DNA from: an uncultured bacterium
GTDB lineage: Bacteria > Bacteroidota > Ignavibacteria > Kapaibacteriales > UBA4661
NCBI GenBank assembly: GCA_937899715.1
Contig: CALCNX010000049.1
Span: 124,001-188,000 of the forward strand
DNA length: 64,000 nucleotides
Direction: 5' to 3'
The position numbers and the translations under genes are program-made. This document shows positions 17,356 to 26,188 of the stretch, piece after piece. Every line of letters starts with the position of its first letter. Positions within the stretch are counted from its first letter, which is position 1. Below the pieces are notes generated by a model. It was not told where the DNA came from. It worked only from the letters and a program-made list of their open reading frames with translations, and made no database searches.

Positions 17356-17827
17356 ACAATGAGAAAGTGAGAAAGAAACAAGTGTACAAGTAGAAAAGAA
17401 GCTACAAAATAGCATCCGTGCTTGAGAATGGCAAAATTTTAGTGCGTAGCCTAGAGCGTGTTTACATATTCAACACCGAAATTCCTTTGCAAGCCTCGCT
17501 ACACCTTGCTTCCTCCTTGACAAAAAGAATTGAAGGAGATTTTCCAAAAGCCGCATCAAACCTTGTATTTGAGAATATGTAAACACGCCCTAGCGAGGTC
17601 GTAAAGCAACGATTCCGTGCATTTGCACTTCCATGAAACATAGCTCAGTGTTCTTAATTTGAAATAAATTTCGTCTCTCCAAAATTTTACCCCTGTTATT
17701 TCCCGCATAAACGCTATATTCGGCACGAGAAAACGGTATGGATGAAAAACCCAATTACGAGTTTTTGTGTGAATTTATCTAACTCTGCATCGTGCGCGGT
17801 GCATTAATTTACTTACAAGGAGGATAT
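17356..17827. other. Divergent intergenic region between hisD and fbp
   Basis: These 472 bases hold the MITE-like element at 17451-17593 and otherwise no gene. Promoters for hisD (minus) and fbp (plus) should lie here; a TATATTCG at 17717-17724 is a one-mismatch -7 element for fbp without a clear -33 partner. Confidence 0.6.
17451..17593. mobile_element. MITE-like element, 135 bp, with CTAG target duplication
   Basis: The sequence GCGTGTTTACATATTC at 17456-17471 is repeated exactly inverted as GAATATGTAAACACGC at 17573-17588. The element runs from 17455 to 17589 and is flanked on both sides by CTAG (17451-17454 and 17590-17593), a likely 4-base target duplication. It has no room for a transposase, so it would need one in trans. 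CTAG duplications of this kind are known for IS5-group elements; the family here is inferred. Confidence 0.8.
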
Positions 17828-18868
17828 ATGCGAATGCGTGTCAGCAAACTGGTAACTATTGAACGGCATATTGCCGAAGAGGAACACGCGCACAGGGGCG
17901 CATCCGGCGAATTTTCGCGGCTTATGCGCGATATGCTCTTGGCTATTCGTCTCATCTCGCGGGATGTGCGCCGTGCGGGACTGAATGACGTGCTTGGCAT
18001 CACCGACGGCACAAATGTTCACGGCGAGCAGGTAAAAAAACTGGATATGCTCGCACACGATACGATTTTTCGCGCTATGGATCACGGCGGACACCTCTGC
18101 GTGATGGCATCGGAAGAAAGCGAAGAACTGATTATGATTCCGCCCGAATACGCCCGTGGCAAGTACGTTCTCCTCTTTGACCCGCTCGACGGCTCATCGA
18201 ATATAGACGTGAATGTTACTATCGGCACAATTTTTTCTATCTACCACCGCGTTACGCCGGATTATGTAGGCGACGGCACGTTGGAAGATGTTTTGCAGCC
18301 GGGCGCACGGCAGATAGCTGCAGGATACGTCTGCTACGGCAGCAGCACACAATTAGTCTATACCACAGGCAACGGTGTAGATGTCTTCACATATGACCCC
18401 ACCATCGGTGAGTTTTTGCTTAGTGATGAAAAAATACAAATGCCGAACAGAGGCAAGTATTATAGCGTGAACGAAGGCAACGCTTCCAAATGGGACGATA
18501 ATCTGAAGCGGTACATCAACTATCTCAAAACGCCGTCCACTGATAAGCGCCGTCCGTATTCGCTGCGCTATGTAGGAACGAGTATTGCCGACTTACATCG
18601 CACTATCATGTACGGCGGGATTTTTATGTACCCGGCAGATTCAAGTAACCCCAAGGGCAAACTGCGCATGATGTACGAATGTAATCCTCTGGCAATGATT
18701 GTCGAGCAAGCGGGCGGCATGGCAAGCGACGGTGTCCATCGTATTCTCGACAAGCGCCCCAATGCTATTCACGAGCGTTCACCGCTTTTCATCGGCAGCA
18801 AAGACGACGTGCTGGAAGCAGAAGCATTCTTGCGCGGCGAGTTTCCGCCCGGTGGAGAAGAAGCATAG
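17828..18868 (+). CDS. fbp: Fructose-1,6-bisphosphatase, class I
   Basis: I choose ATG 17828 because AAGGAGGA lies at 17817-17824 just upstream; the longer frame from GTG 17792 would place that site inside the gene. The 346-residue enzyme hydrolyses fructose-1,6-bisphosphate in gluconeogenesis. It has the class I metal-site motifs: ASEESEE, LLFDPLDGSSNIDVN, the YCYGSSTQLVYTTG stretch, RYVGTSIADLHRT, and the C-terminal KLRMMYECNPLAMIVEQAGG. A hairpin terminator follows at 18983-19005. Confidence 0.96.
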   Translation: MRMRVSKLVTIERHIAEEEHAHRGASGEFSRLMRDMLLAIRLISRDVRRAGLNDVLGITDGTNVHGEQVKKLDMLAHDTIFRAMDHGGHLCVMASEESEELIMIPPEYARGKYVLLFDPLDGSSNIDVNVTIGTIFSIYHRVTPDYVGDGTLEDVLQPGARQIAAGYVCYGSSTQLVYTTGNGVDVFTYDPTIGEFLLSDEKIQMPNRGKYYSVNEGNASKWDDNLKRYINYLKTPSTDKRRPYSLRYVGTSIADLHRTIMYGGIFMYPADSSNPKGKLRMMYECNPLAMIVEQAGGMASDGVHRILDKRPNAIHERSPLFIGSKDDVLEAEAFLRGEFPPGGEEA

Positions 18869-18982
18869 ACAAGAATCACAAATAACTTGGCAAAGTACGT
18901 GGGCGCGATGAATCTTTTTCACGGTGATTAGCGTCTTGTTCAACAGATACAATGGCGTGATGTTCACACAGGGTTTGTAGAG

Positions 18983-19005
18983 CGTTTGCGCAGCAAACGG
19001 TTTTT
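18983..19005 (+). terminator. Terminator after fbp
   Basis: CGTTTGC (18983-18989) and GCAAACG (18993-18999) form a perfect 7-bp stem around a GCA loop, followed by GTTTTT. Confidence 0.75.
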
Positions 19006-19085
19006 GTTTGCAAATCGTCGGCGAACTCGCTATCATTGTATAACAATCACGGATTCACGCGCCCACACTTTTGAAGGATACCGCA

Positions 19086-20549
19086 ATGAATACGCACGGT
19101 TTTGACGATGACGATTTTGAGTTCGACAAGCCCCATTGGAACAAAAAGGAAATGGACGAGCAAATTCGCCGTTTCCGCGAAGCAATGCGTGGCGACGGCT
19201 CTCGGAGCGATGACTCCCGCAGTCAAACACCGAGTACCTCTGCTTTGGAGGAATTGATTCTCTATTGTCTGGAAACAGAAAAATTCGACGATGCGCTGAA
19301 TTTTGCCTTGCTTCTCACCGAATCTATGCCTTATTCCGGTGATGCGTGGCAGAAAAAAGGTGTTGCCTTGAGCGCACTGGGACGCTACCAAGAAGCACTG
19401 GAAGCCATTGACCGCGCTCTCGCTCTCGACCCCGCCGACATCGAAACACACATCAATCGCGCATGGGCGCTGGACGGACTTGGGCGTTACGACGAGGCAA
19501 TGGAGACCGTCGAGCAATCCCTCATGTACGAAGCCGACAACGAAGAAGCACTTTTCATGAAGGCAACGCTTCTGGAGCGCTATGAAAAATATGATGAAGC
19601 TATCAAACTCTTTCAATATCTTCTTCATTCCGAACGCCTTGCCAAAGATGCGTGGTATGAGCTGGGATACTGCTACGATTTTCTCAATAAGCCCGACGAG
19701 GCGCTCAACGCCTACAATAAGCACATAGACGAGCATCCGTACAACTACAACGCATGGTACAACTGCGGTGTGGTCTATAGTAAGCAAGAACAGTATTATC
19801 AGGCGATTGAGTGCTACGATATGGCGATTGCCATTAAGGAAGATTTTGCCGCAGCGTGGTACAATCGCGGTAATTCCTACGCCTCGCTGCATCGCATCAA
19901 AGAAGCAATCGAGAGCTATCAGGAAGCGCTGAAATACGAGCCGAACGACATTCCTACACTGTACAATCTTGGCAATGCGTACCAAGAAAGCGGCGAATTT
20001 CAAAAGGCAATCGAGCTCTACACCCGTGCTTTACGCCTTGACACGAAGTATGCCGATGCCTATTTTGCACGTGGTTCGTGCTATGACGCAATGGAGCAGT
20101 ACCAATCAGCATTGCTCGACTACGACACTGCCCTTGAGATGATGCCTTCCTACGCAGACCTCTGGTACGCAAAGGCAGACCTGCTCTACAACACAGGCAA
20201 GGTGGAAGAGTCCTTCAAATGCTACCGCCGCGCATTGGAACTTAATCCGAAAGACCACGAATGTTGGTTTGATTTTGGTGACACTGCCTTGCATCTGGGC
20301 AATATTCCGGCAGCAATCTACGCCTTTCAGCAAGTGATTGCTCTTTCGCCGGAATGGGCGGATGGTTACTACGCGCTGTCAAAAATTTATGCGGCTGAAG
20401 ATATGATTGACGATGCGGCAAAACTTCTGGCAAGCGCTCTCAGGCTTGAACCCAAGATGCAAAGCGTCTATGAGATTGATTTTATGATGTTCCTCAGCGA
20501 CGATAAAATCCAACGTCTCCGCAGCGCCGTTACGCGACTTTTGCAATAA
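19086..20549 (+). CDS. Cytoplasmic TPR-repeat protein
   Basis: I use ATG 19086; a TTG five codons upstream is also open. The 487-residue protein has an acidic N-terminus (FDDDDFEFDKP) and then about eleven TPR units from residue 60 to the end (for example ALGRYQEALEAIDRALALDP, LGRYDEAMETVEQSL, DEALNAYNKHIDEHPYNYNAWYNCGVVY). There is no signal peptide or membrane segment. It should be a scaffold for protein contacts; its partner is unknown. Similar TPR proteins are common in Bacteroidota and Chlorobiota. It ends 9 bases before the ABC permease gene. Confidence 0.85.
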   Translation: MNTHGFDDDDFEFDKPHWNKKEMDEQIRRFREAMRGDGSRSDDSRSQTPSTSALEELILYCLETEKFDDALNFALLLTESMPYSGDAWQKKGVALSALGRYQEALEAIDRALALDPADIETHINRAWALDGLGRYDEAMETVEQSLMYEADNEEALFMKATLLERYEKYDEAIKLFQYLLHSERLAKDAWYELGYCYDFLNKPDEALNAYNKHIDEHPYNYNAWYNCGVVYSKQEQYYQAIECYDMAIAIKEDFAAAWYNRGNSYASLHRIKEAIESYQEALKYEPNDIPTLYNLGNAYQESGEFQKAIELYTRALRLDTKYADAYFARGSCYDAMEQYQSALLDYDTALEMMPSYADLWYAKADLLYNTGKVEESFKCYRRALELNPKDHECWFDFGDTALHLGNIPAAIYAFQQVIALSPEWADGYYALSKIYAAEDMIDDAAKLLASALRLEPKMQSVYEIDFMMFLSDDKIQRLRSAVTRLLQ

Positions 20550-20558
20550 ACGTCCTTT

Positions 20559-21395
20559 ATGAACAGCAGCAGTATTCGTTCCTTGCTTGCCCAAAGCCTG
20601 CGCTACGCGCTGCTTATAGCCGCAGCCGCGCTTATGGTCTTTCCGCTCGGATGGATGCTGCTGCTTTCGCTTAAAGAACGTCCCCAAAGTTACGCCACCT
20701 TCGCTGACCTGCTTTTTGCGCCGAACACTCTTGCTCATTACCGCGACATCCTGCTTGCCGATACCTTCGGGCGCTACTTCCTCAATTCTCTTGGCATCTC
20801 TGTCGTTGTTACGCTGGGCAACCTCCTTTTTTGTCTCATGGCGGCATTTGCTTTCGCCCGCAAGGAATTTCGCGGACGAGAGTTGTTTTTTACAACCGTC
20901 CTGGGCGTGATGATGATTCCACCACACGTGGTGATGATTCCGCTCTACCGCATGATGGTTGCTTTCGGCTGGATTAACACCTACTATGCGCTTATTATCC
21001 CTTGGCTCGTCATGCCTTTCGGCATTTTTCTGCTCCGGCAGTATATTCTGAGTCTGCCCCGCGACGTGGAGGATGCTGCCCGTGTGGATGGTGCAAGCGA
21101 GTGGTATGTTCTCTTTCGTATCGTTCTGCCGCTCGCCAAGCCTGCACTGACGGTGCTTGCACTCTATGTTTTCCTCGCCACGTGGAATTCCTTCCTTTTC
21201 CCGTTTCTCTTTGCTAATGACACCGCACACCGCACACTCACCGTCGGTCTAGCTTCCTTTCAGGGTAAACAGACGATAGATTGGTCGCACTTGATGGCGG
21301 GTGCAAGTATTTCTGCCGTGCCAATACTGGTGCTCTTTCTTATCTTCCAAAAGCAAATTATTCAAGGGTTGACCGCCGGAGCGCTCAAAGAGTAG
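20559..21395 (+). CDS. Carbohydrate-type ABC transporter permease (MalG-like), orphan
   Basis: This 278-residue protein has six membrane segments and the MalG-family cytoplasmic EAA loop (LPRDVEDAARVDGASEWYVLFRIVLPLAKPAL, here with DAARVDGAS as the core). Such permeases import sugars or glycerol-3-phosphate with a MalF-type partner, a binding protein and an ATPase. None of these partners is nearby, so it is either an orphan that joins a system elsewhere or a remnant. It begins 9 bases after the TPR gene, which suggests co-transcription. Confidence 0.9.
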   Translation: MNSSSIRSLLAQSLRYALLIAAAALMVFPLGWMLLLSLKERPQSYATFADLLFAPNTLAHYRDILLADTFGRYFLNSLGISVVVTLGNLLFCLMAAFAFARKEFRGRELFFTTVLGVMMIPPHVVMIPLYRMMVAFGWINTYYALIIPWLVMPFGIFLLRQYILSLPRDVEDAARVDGASEWYVLFRIVLPLAKPALTVLALYVFLATWNSFLFPFLFANDTAHRTLTVGLASFQGKQTIDWSHLMAGASISAVPILVLFLIFQKQIIQGLTAGALKE

Positions 21396-21440
21396 AGCAT
21401 TGAAGTTCCTGAAAATTGGGTACGTACTCACTCCTCATAA

Positions 21441-22079
21441 TTATTTCAAAATCAAGCCCGCCTCCGATGCCCAAAAGTAAAGGTCGAGTTCATCCATTGC
21501 AATCTCTACGTGGTCGGCAAATTTCTTAAAACCTTCTCCTGTAGCCAAATATCGTGCTTTGCCCGCAATGTTCGGCACTTCGGCAAACACGCCGCAGCGA
21601 ACCAAATGTTTCAGTGTGTGGCGGTCTAAAATGGCAAGATTTCGGTAGCCGATATTGCGCAAATAATGCGAAGCCTCTTTCCAACTCATGCCGTCCACGT
21701 TTTCTACCAACCATTCGCGCTTTTGCTCATCGTTAAGCCCGGAATCAAGAATGGAGGCGATGCCCAGCCATTCATCACGTGCTTTCATTAAGCGCACGGC
21801 TTTTGTTTCATGAAAGCGGATGTAATGCGCTTTGTCGCGCAGGATAGAAACGGGGTTGAAGCCCATGCGCTCAAAATCACGCTCTTGTAGAATGTTCACG
21901 ACTGCGTTTGCATTTTCGGCTTTTGACTGCGGCGTACAAAGGCAGTAGCAGAGTTCATAGAACCGTTGTTCACGGGGAACACGGCGAAAATCTTCCAACC
22001 GCGCAAGGATTTGCGGGCGCAGTTCGGCAAAGCGCTTGCGGTCTTCGTCCGTGAAGGTATAGGCGCTGCGCTTGTTCAC
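21441..22079 (-). CDS. N-glycosylase/DNA lyase, Ogg2 (archaeal 8-oxoguanine glycosylase) type
   Basis: This 212-residue protein has the helix-hairpin-helix glycosylase fold and the marks of the Ogg2 group: LCTPQSKAENAN near residues 47-58, the hairpin GMSWKEASHYLRNIGY with the catalytic Lys, and the Asp in AILDRHTLKHL about 18 residues later. It also ends in a C-terminal lysine (LILK) as the Ogg2 group does. It should remove 8-oxoguanine and nick the strand by beta-elimination. Its start overlaps the mutL stop by 4 bases, so the two genes are translationally coupled. Confidence 0.88.
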   Translation of the reverse strand: MNKRSAYTFTDEDRKRFAELRPQILARLEDFRRVPREQRFYELCYCLCTPQSKAENANAVVNILQERDFERMGFNPVSILRDKAHYIRFHETKAVRLMKARDEWLGIASILDSGLNDEQKREWLVENVDGMSWKEASHYLRNIGYRNLAILDRHTLKHLVRCGVFAEVPNIAGKARYLATGEGFKKFADHVEIAMDELDLYFWASEAGLILK

Positions 22080-24079
22080 GATGTTCTTCCAAAGCGCTTA
22101 TCAAATTCTGCAAGTGGCACTTCAATTATCGTTGGGCGACCGTGGGGACACGTGTACGGCATCTGTGCGGCGTAGAGGTCGTCCACCAATTGCCGCATTT
22201 CCTGAAAGGTGAGCGCATCGCCGGCACGAATGGCAGAGCGACAGCCGAAGGATGCAGCAAGATTGTCGCGGACGCTCGTGTGGCGGAGGTCGTTGTACTC
22301 GCGGTACTGCTCCAAGAGTTCGCGGAGCGCATCCTCCTCGCGTCCTGTGCGCACGTCAGCCGGAACACCGCGTATTTCCACGCCTTGTTCCATTTGCTCA
22401 AGGTCAAAGCCCATTTTTTGCAAATCCTCCTGCAATTCTTTCGTCAGTGCCGCATCGCCGCTTGTCATCTGCACTTGCACAGGAAACAGCAATTCTTGCC
22501 CGTACTTGAAGCCCTCGTTCATCGCCCGCAGCGCCCGCTCATACAGAATCCGTTCGTGGGCGGCGTGTTGGTCAATAATTGCCATACCGCTTGCCGTCGG
22601 CATCACCACGTACTTTCTGTGGAGTTGCCAGAAGAATTTTGTCGGTGCTGCGTGCTGATGTGGTTCGGTGGAAGAGGCAGTGCCGTTTGCAAAAGCATCA
22701 TTCTGAAAAGCACTGGCTTGAAATGCGCTTGCTTGGCGATTTTCCGGCGTAAAGCGTTCCGATGCAGGGCGCTCAGAAGCATAACGCTCAGAAGAGTACC
22801 GCTCAGATTGTGATGCCCGTTCTCGTCCAAAAATCTGCTCGTAAGCGCTCATTTCGCCTTGTGTCATGCGACGCTCGGAAGGCGGTGCGTAGCGGGGTTC
22901 AGGTTCTTTAGTGCTTCCTGAGATAATAATTTCTCCTGTATCACGGTTGACCATCACCGATTCGCCCAAGAGCGCTGGACTTTGCGGCGCGAGCGTCATG
23001 CGCTCAAGATTGCCGCCGAACTCCGGGAAGCCTTGCGTTTCGCGGAACTGTGCGCTTGGCGTGAGGTTGTGCCGTGCAAGTGTTTCTGCCACAGCACGAC
23101 GAATGGCGGTGTACATGGTGCGGTCGTCGTCGAATTTTACTTCGTGCTTTTGCGGATGAATGTTCACATCCACGCGCTCCGGGTCAACGGCGAGAAAGAG
23201 CACAAACGGTGGATAGCTAGACTGATCAATCAAATGTTCGTAAGCGCTCATCACGGCGTGGCTCAGTTGGCGGCTCGAAATCACGCGCCCGTTCATGTAA
23301 AAAAACTGCTCTGCTTTGGTGCGCTTGGCAAACTGCGGTTGCCCGATGTAGCCCGTGACGTGAATATCAGAGCCGTTTGCAAGCTGCTCCGAAAAATCAA
23401 CCCGCATGAGCGTATCTGAAAAGCGCTTGCCAAGGGCATCGGTAATGCGCTGATGCGGTGGTGCGGGCGTGAGGTCATGCACAAGCGAATCGTCGTCGTA
23501 AAAAACAAAGCGCACATCGGGGCGAGAAAGCGCAAAGCGCGTCATGGTGTCAGCGACATGGCGAAATTCCGTCAGGTCAGAACGCAAGAATTTACGCCGC
23601 GCCGGAACATTATAGAACAAATTCCGCACAAAGACTTGCGTTCCGGCTTCCATTGCGCATGGCTCTATTGTTGGCTCTTGAAGCGGTTCGGCGCTGAGTT
23701 TCCAGCCGTGGTCGTCTGTTCGGCGGCGTGTGCGAATTTCCACCTGTGCCACCGAACAAATAGAAGCCAGCGCCTCGCCACGAAAGCCCAACGTCATAAT
23801 GTGCGCCAAGTCCTCGGTGGTCTTGATTTTGCTGGTCGCGTGGCGCTTTGGTGCAAGTGCAAGGTCGGCTTTGCTCATGCCTTTGCCGTTGTCCATGATG
23901 TGCAGAAGCTGCTTCCCGGCACCGCGCACAATCACAACGATTTCCGTTGCGCCAGCATCCAGACTGTTCTCCACCAGTTCTTTCACGACCGATTCAGGGC
24001 GCTGCACAACCTCGCCCGCCGCAATTTGATTGGCAATGAAGTCCGGTAAAATCTGGATTTCTGTATCGGTGAGGTTCAT
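22076..24079 (-). CDS. mutL: DNA mismatch repair protein MutL (endonuclease type)
   Basis: This 667-residue protein has the GHKL ATPase head with ELVENSLDAGATEI, DNGKGM and GFRGEALASI, a long Ser/Glu/Arg-rich linker (about 390-470), and the C-terminal dimerisation domain. The C-terminal domain carries the nicking motif DQHA-x2-E-x4-E (DQHAAHERILYE) and the metal-binding CPHGRPT near the end. So it is of the MutH-independent endonuclease type. The linker contains near-repeats of RYSSERYASERPASER. Its stop overlaps the ogg gene by 4 bases. Confidence 0.97.
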   Translation of the reverse strand: MNLTDTEIQILPDFIANQIAAGEVVQRPESVVKELVENSLDAGATEIVVIVRGAGKQLLHIMDNGKGMSKADLALAPKRHATSKIKTTEDLAHIMTLGFRGEALASICSVAQVEIRTRRRTDDHGWKLSAEPLQEPTIEPCAMEAGTQVFVRNLFYNVPARRKFLRSDLTEFRHVADTMTRFALSRPDVRFVFYDDDSLVHDLTPAPPHQRITDALGKRFSDTLMRVDFSEQLANGSDIHVTGYIGQPQFAKRTKAEQFFYMNGRVISSRQLSHAVMSAYEHLIDQSSYPPFVLFLAVDPERVDVNIHPQKHEVKFDDDRTMYTAIRRAVAETLARHNLTPSAQFRETQGFPEFGGNLERMTLAPQSPALLGESVMVNRDTGEIIISGSTKEPEPRYAPPSERRMTQGEMSAYEQIFGRERASQSERYSSERYASERPASERFTPENRQASAFQASAFQNDAFANGTASSTEPHQHAAPTKFFWQLHRKYVVMPTASGMAIIDQHAAHERILYERALRAMNEGFKYGQELLFPVQVQMTSGDAALTKELQEDLQKMGFDLEQMEQGVEIRGVPADVRTGREEDALRELLEQYREYNDLRHTSVRDNLAASFGCRSAIRAGDALTFQEMRQLVDDLYAAQMPYTCPHGRPTIIEVPLAEFDKRFGRTS

Positions 24080-24146
24080 GGGGCTTAGGGAGGGAGGCTT
24101 TGCTTATCAGCAATGATGCGCTTTATTGAGGTTGTCTATATTATCG

Positions 24147-24296
24147 TTATGCTCCGACCGATTCTACCTCAGGGGCAGATTCCATAGTTGCTTGCTGCTG
24201 CAAATAATATGCAACAAGTTTATAGGGGTCATTCCCACATTCGGCAAATATTTCTTGGCGCACAGTCCAAATTTCCTCTAGTGTTGGCTCGTTCAT
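24147..24296 (-). CDS. 49-residue protein overlapping the PIN gene (candidate antitoxin)
   Basis: This frame starts with ATG at 24296-24294 and ends with TAA at 24149-24147. Its start codon overlaps the stop of the PIN-domain gene as ATGA. The protein begins MNEPTLEEIWTVRQEIF and goes on with a Cys-Gly-Asn-Asp-Pro-Tyr turn, a KLVAYYLQQQ helix and an acidic tail. The pattern of an N-terminal E-E-x-W-x-x-R helix followed by D-P-Y-K-L resembles tiny uncharacterised proteins that I recall beside PIN genes of this type. The overlap and lack of any other gene here make it a likely partner; antitoxin function is inferred. Confidence 0.6.
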   Translation of the reverse strand: MNEPTLEEIWTVRQEIFAECGNDPYKLVAYYLQQQATMESAPEVESVGA

Positions 24297-24775
24297 GGCT
24301 CTATTCCTAACAGTTCAAGTGGTGTGATAAGCTGTGGTGTGTATAATCCCAAAAGTGTGTTTATCTGCCTGATGTGTGATGTCTTATTTGCATTTGCAAT
24401 ATGTTTGCAATTCCATGTCAGCAATATATCGCACTTGTGCCAAGACGCGATTGCAAGATGCAAGGCATCACCGCCTGCGTTGGCGGGCATAACTTTATGC
24501 CGGATATACGTCTCAACAATTAGTGCAATATCCGCTTCAATCCGCAGCAGAGCAGTGTTGCTCAGTAAATCTAAACAATCTGATTTCTTTGTCGGATTAT
24601 AGCTTCCTCGTCGTAGTTCATCAAGCACCGCTGGGCTAGTCCAAACCTCGTAATTGTTTCGCTCGTTGTTCCACCACTCTTGCGTCCAATTACGCCGCGC
24701 AATAGCTTCAGCATTGGTGCGTGTTTCAAAGTAAAAACTTGGTATGCTGGTTTCGATATAGACTTTGGGCTTCAT
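24293..24775 (-). CDS. PIN-domain protein (VapC-like RNase, toxin candidate)
   Basis: This 160-residue protein has the PIN fold marks of the YIETS subgroup: VYIETSIPSFY at the N-terminus (with Glu in place of the first Asp), the acidic DELRRG near residue 55, GGDALHLAIASWHKCDILLTWNCKHIANA with the third Asp, and Asn in the TWN position where Asp is usual. PIN toxins cut RNA with these acidic residues around a metal ion. The partner gene follows in a 4-base overlap, so the order is toxin first, which is the reverse of most vapBC pairs. Activity is inferred. Confidence 0.85.
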   Translation of the reverse strand: MKPKVYIETSIPSFYFETRTNAEAIARRNWTQEWWNNERNNYEVWTSPAVLDELRRGSYNPTKKSDCLDLLSNTALLRIEADIALIVETYIRHKVMPANAGGDALHLAIASWHKCDILLTWNCKHIANANKTSHIRQINTLLGLYTPQLITPLELLGIEP

Positions 24776-24958
24776 AGCCCCAAACTACGCAAAAGCAGGC
24801 GGAAAAGCAAAAGCGGCGCACGGGTGATTTTTGCCCACGGAATTTGGGAGTAATGAAATGGGATAAGGAGATTCTTTTGCTGGTATTTTAAGTTTTAGTT
24901 GATCGCAAGTAAACTGCTCGAAGGTCGGCAGTAACTGATTTGGTCACCTCTCAGCCTA

Positions 24959-25831
24959 TCATCTATTTTGCATGATTGGACTAATGGGAAAATCGTAACG
25001 ATATTTCTTGATTTCACGAATCATTGCACCTGCTTTGACTTTTGTTAAAAGTTGTTCAATGTCTGTCATATTTTCGCCAAGGTCAAGAGATGTGAATTTC
25101 CCTACGAAACAATCTTTACGCATGAGATTAAGTTTTTCATTGAATTCAAGTTTTGGTGTATGCCCCCCAATGGTGATTAACATAGGGCTGAAGAGCATTT
25201 CTTCGTATGCAATTTTCGATAGAAGAAGCAAGTAGAAATGATTCATTTTAGGGACAAATTCAAAGGAATGACTACCTCCCATTCCAGCAACGAGACCATT
25301 CATAACCCATCCTGCATTTCTTAAAACGAAATTTTGGATTGTACTGTCCCCTTTTAAATTTTCGATTACCGACACTCTGCAAGTAGAACGTAAACCATCG
25401 CAAAATGACTCATCGTTATAGCAAGTATCAATTTTTGCTATCACTATCAAATTTGCGGTTAATATGCTACGCCTTCTAGCATCACCCACAAGGCTATACA
25501 TAATATCAAGAACAGGTAAGCCCCTTCTTGTCAAATTTTCAATATATTCTTTGGTGTATCCGCTCGTTACGAGACGATACAGCACGTCTTCAGTAAAATA
25601 TGGTGCGTTCAAAGTCCTTTGAAGATTGTCTTTTTCATCGGTAGAGTCCCTCATTAAGGATAGTCTTTCTGTCATTTTTGTTCTTACGTAGGGAACAAGC
25701 TCATCCCACTGCTTTTGTAGATTCATTTTCTCAATGAATTTTTTTACATCTTCTTGAGCAATGGTTTTTTCCAAAGAGGCAAAAAGAAACAGAACAAAGA
25801 AAACTAACTGTGCAAATGACCGACTCTTCAT
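24959..25831 (-). CDS. Secreted protein of unknown function
   Basis: I use the ATG at 25829-25831, which gives a clear signal peptide (MKSRSFAQLVFFVLFLFASLEKTIAQ). The 290-residue protein has no motif I recognise. Cysteines lie in an ENLKG-proximal segment (CYNDESFC, TCRV) and near KDCFVG, so disulfides are possible. The coding sequence looks clearly AT-richer than neighbouring genes, which fits recent gain. It has no obvious operon partner and stands upstream of the PIN pair on the same strand. Confidence 0.75.
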   Translation of the reverse strand: MKSRSFAQLVFFVLFLFASLEKTIAQEDVKKFIEKMNLQKQWDELVPYVRTKMTERLSLMRDSTDEKDNLQRTLNAPYFTEDVLYRLVTSGYTKEYIENLTRRGLPVLDIMYSLVGDARRRSILTANLIVIAKIDTCYNDESFCDGLRSTCRVSVIENLKGDSTIQNFVLRNAGWVMNGLVAGMGGSHSFEFVPKMNHFYLLLLSKIAYEEMLFSPMLITIGGHTPKLEFNEKLNLMRKDCFVGKFTSLDLGENMTDIEQLLTKVKAGAMIREIKKYRYDFPISPIMQNR

Positions 25832-26188
25832 AAATTCCTTCAACTATATTTGAAATGAAGCGTTTCGATTGAGGCAAATATACAACATCCACCCCATGCC
25901 GCGCTAGTGTCGGATGTAACGAAAAACCCGTTACAATCAATGTTGCAACATTTAATTCTGTCTGTGTTTTCCCGCTAAATACAAAAGAAGTAAAATGTTA
26001 GCCTGTGGATTGTGCTCCGAAAGTATTTTTTGCAAGACGCATTTTTTTAAGGCTTTCTGTCCCGAAATATCTTTTTGCACGAACATTTGCGCCATTAAAC
26101 ATTTCGCCGTATAATGCCGTCGAAAAGAGATTCCCCGAAAATTCCTAGAAAAACATCATTCATTTATTGTTTGTGGAGGGTTGTAATT
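25832..26188. other. Divergent intergenic region
   Basis: No gene is seen in these 357 AT-rich bases between the minus-strand secreted orphan and the plus-strand CAP-domain gene. A minus-strand TATATTTG lies at 25882-25875, but I see no -33 partner at the usual distance. Confidence 0.5.

Noticed and set aside
19047..20003. 318-codon open frame on the minus strand
   Set aside because: It mirrors the TPR gene, and hydrophobic runs are expected when acidic TPR codons are read in reverse.
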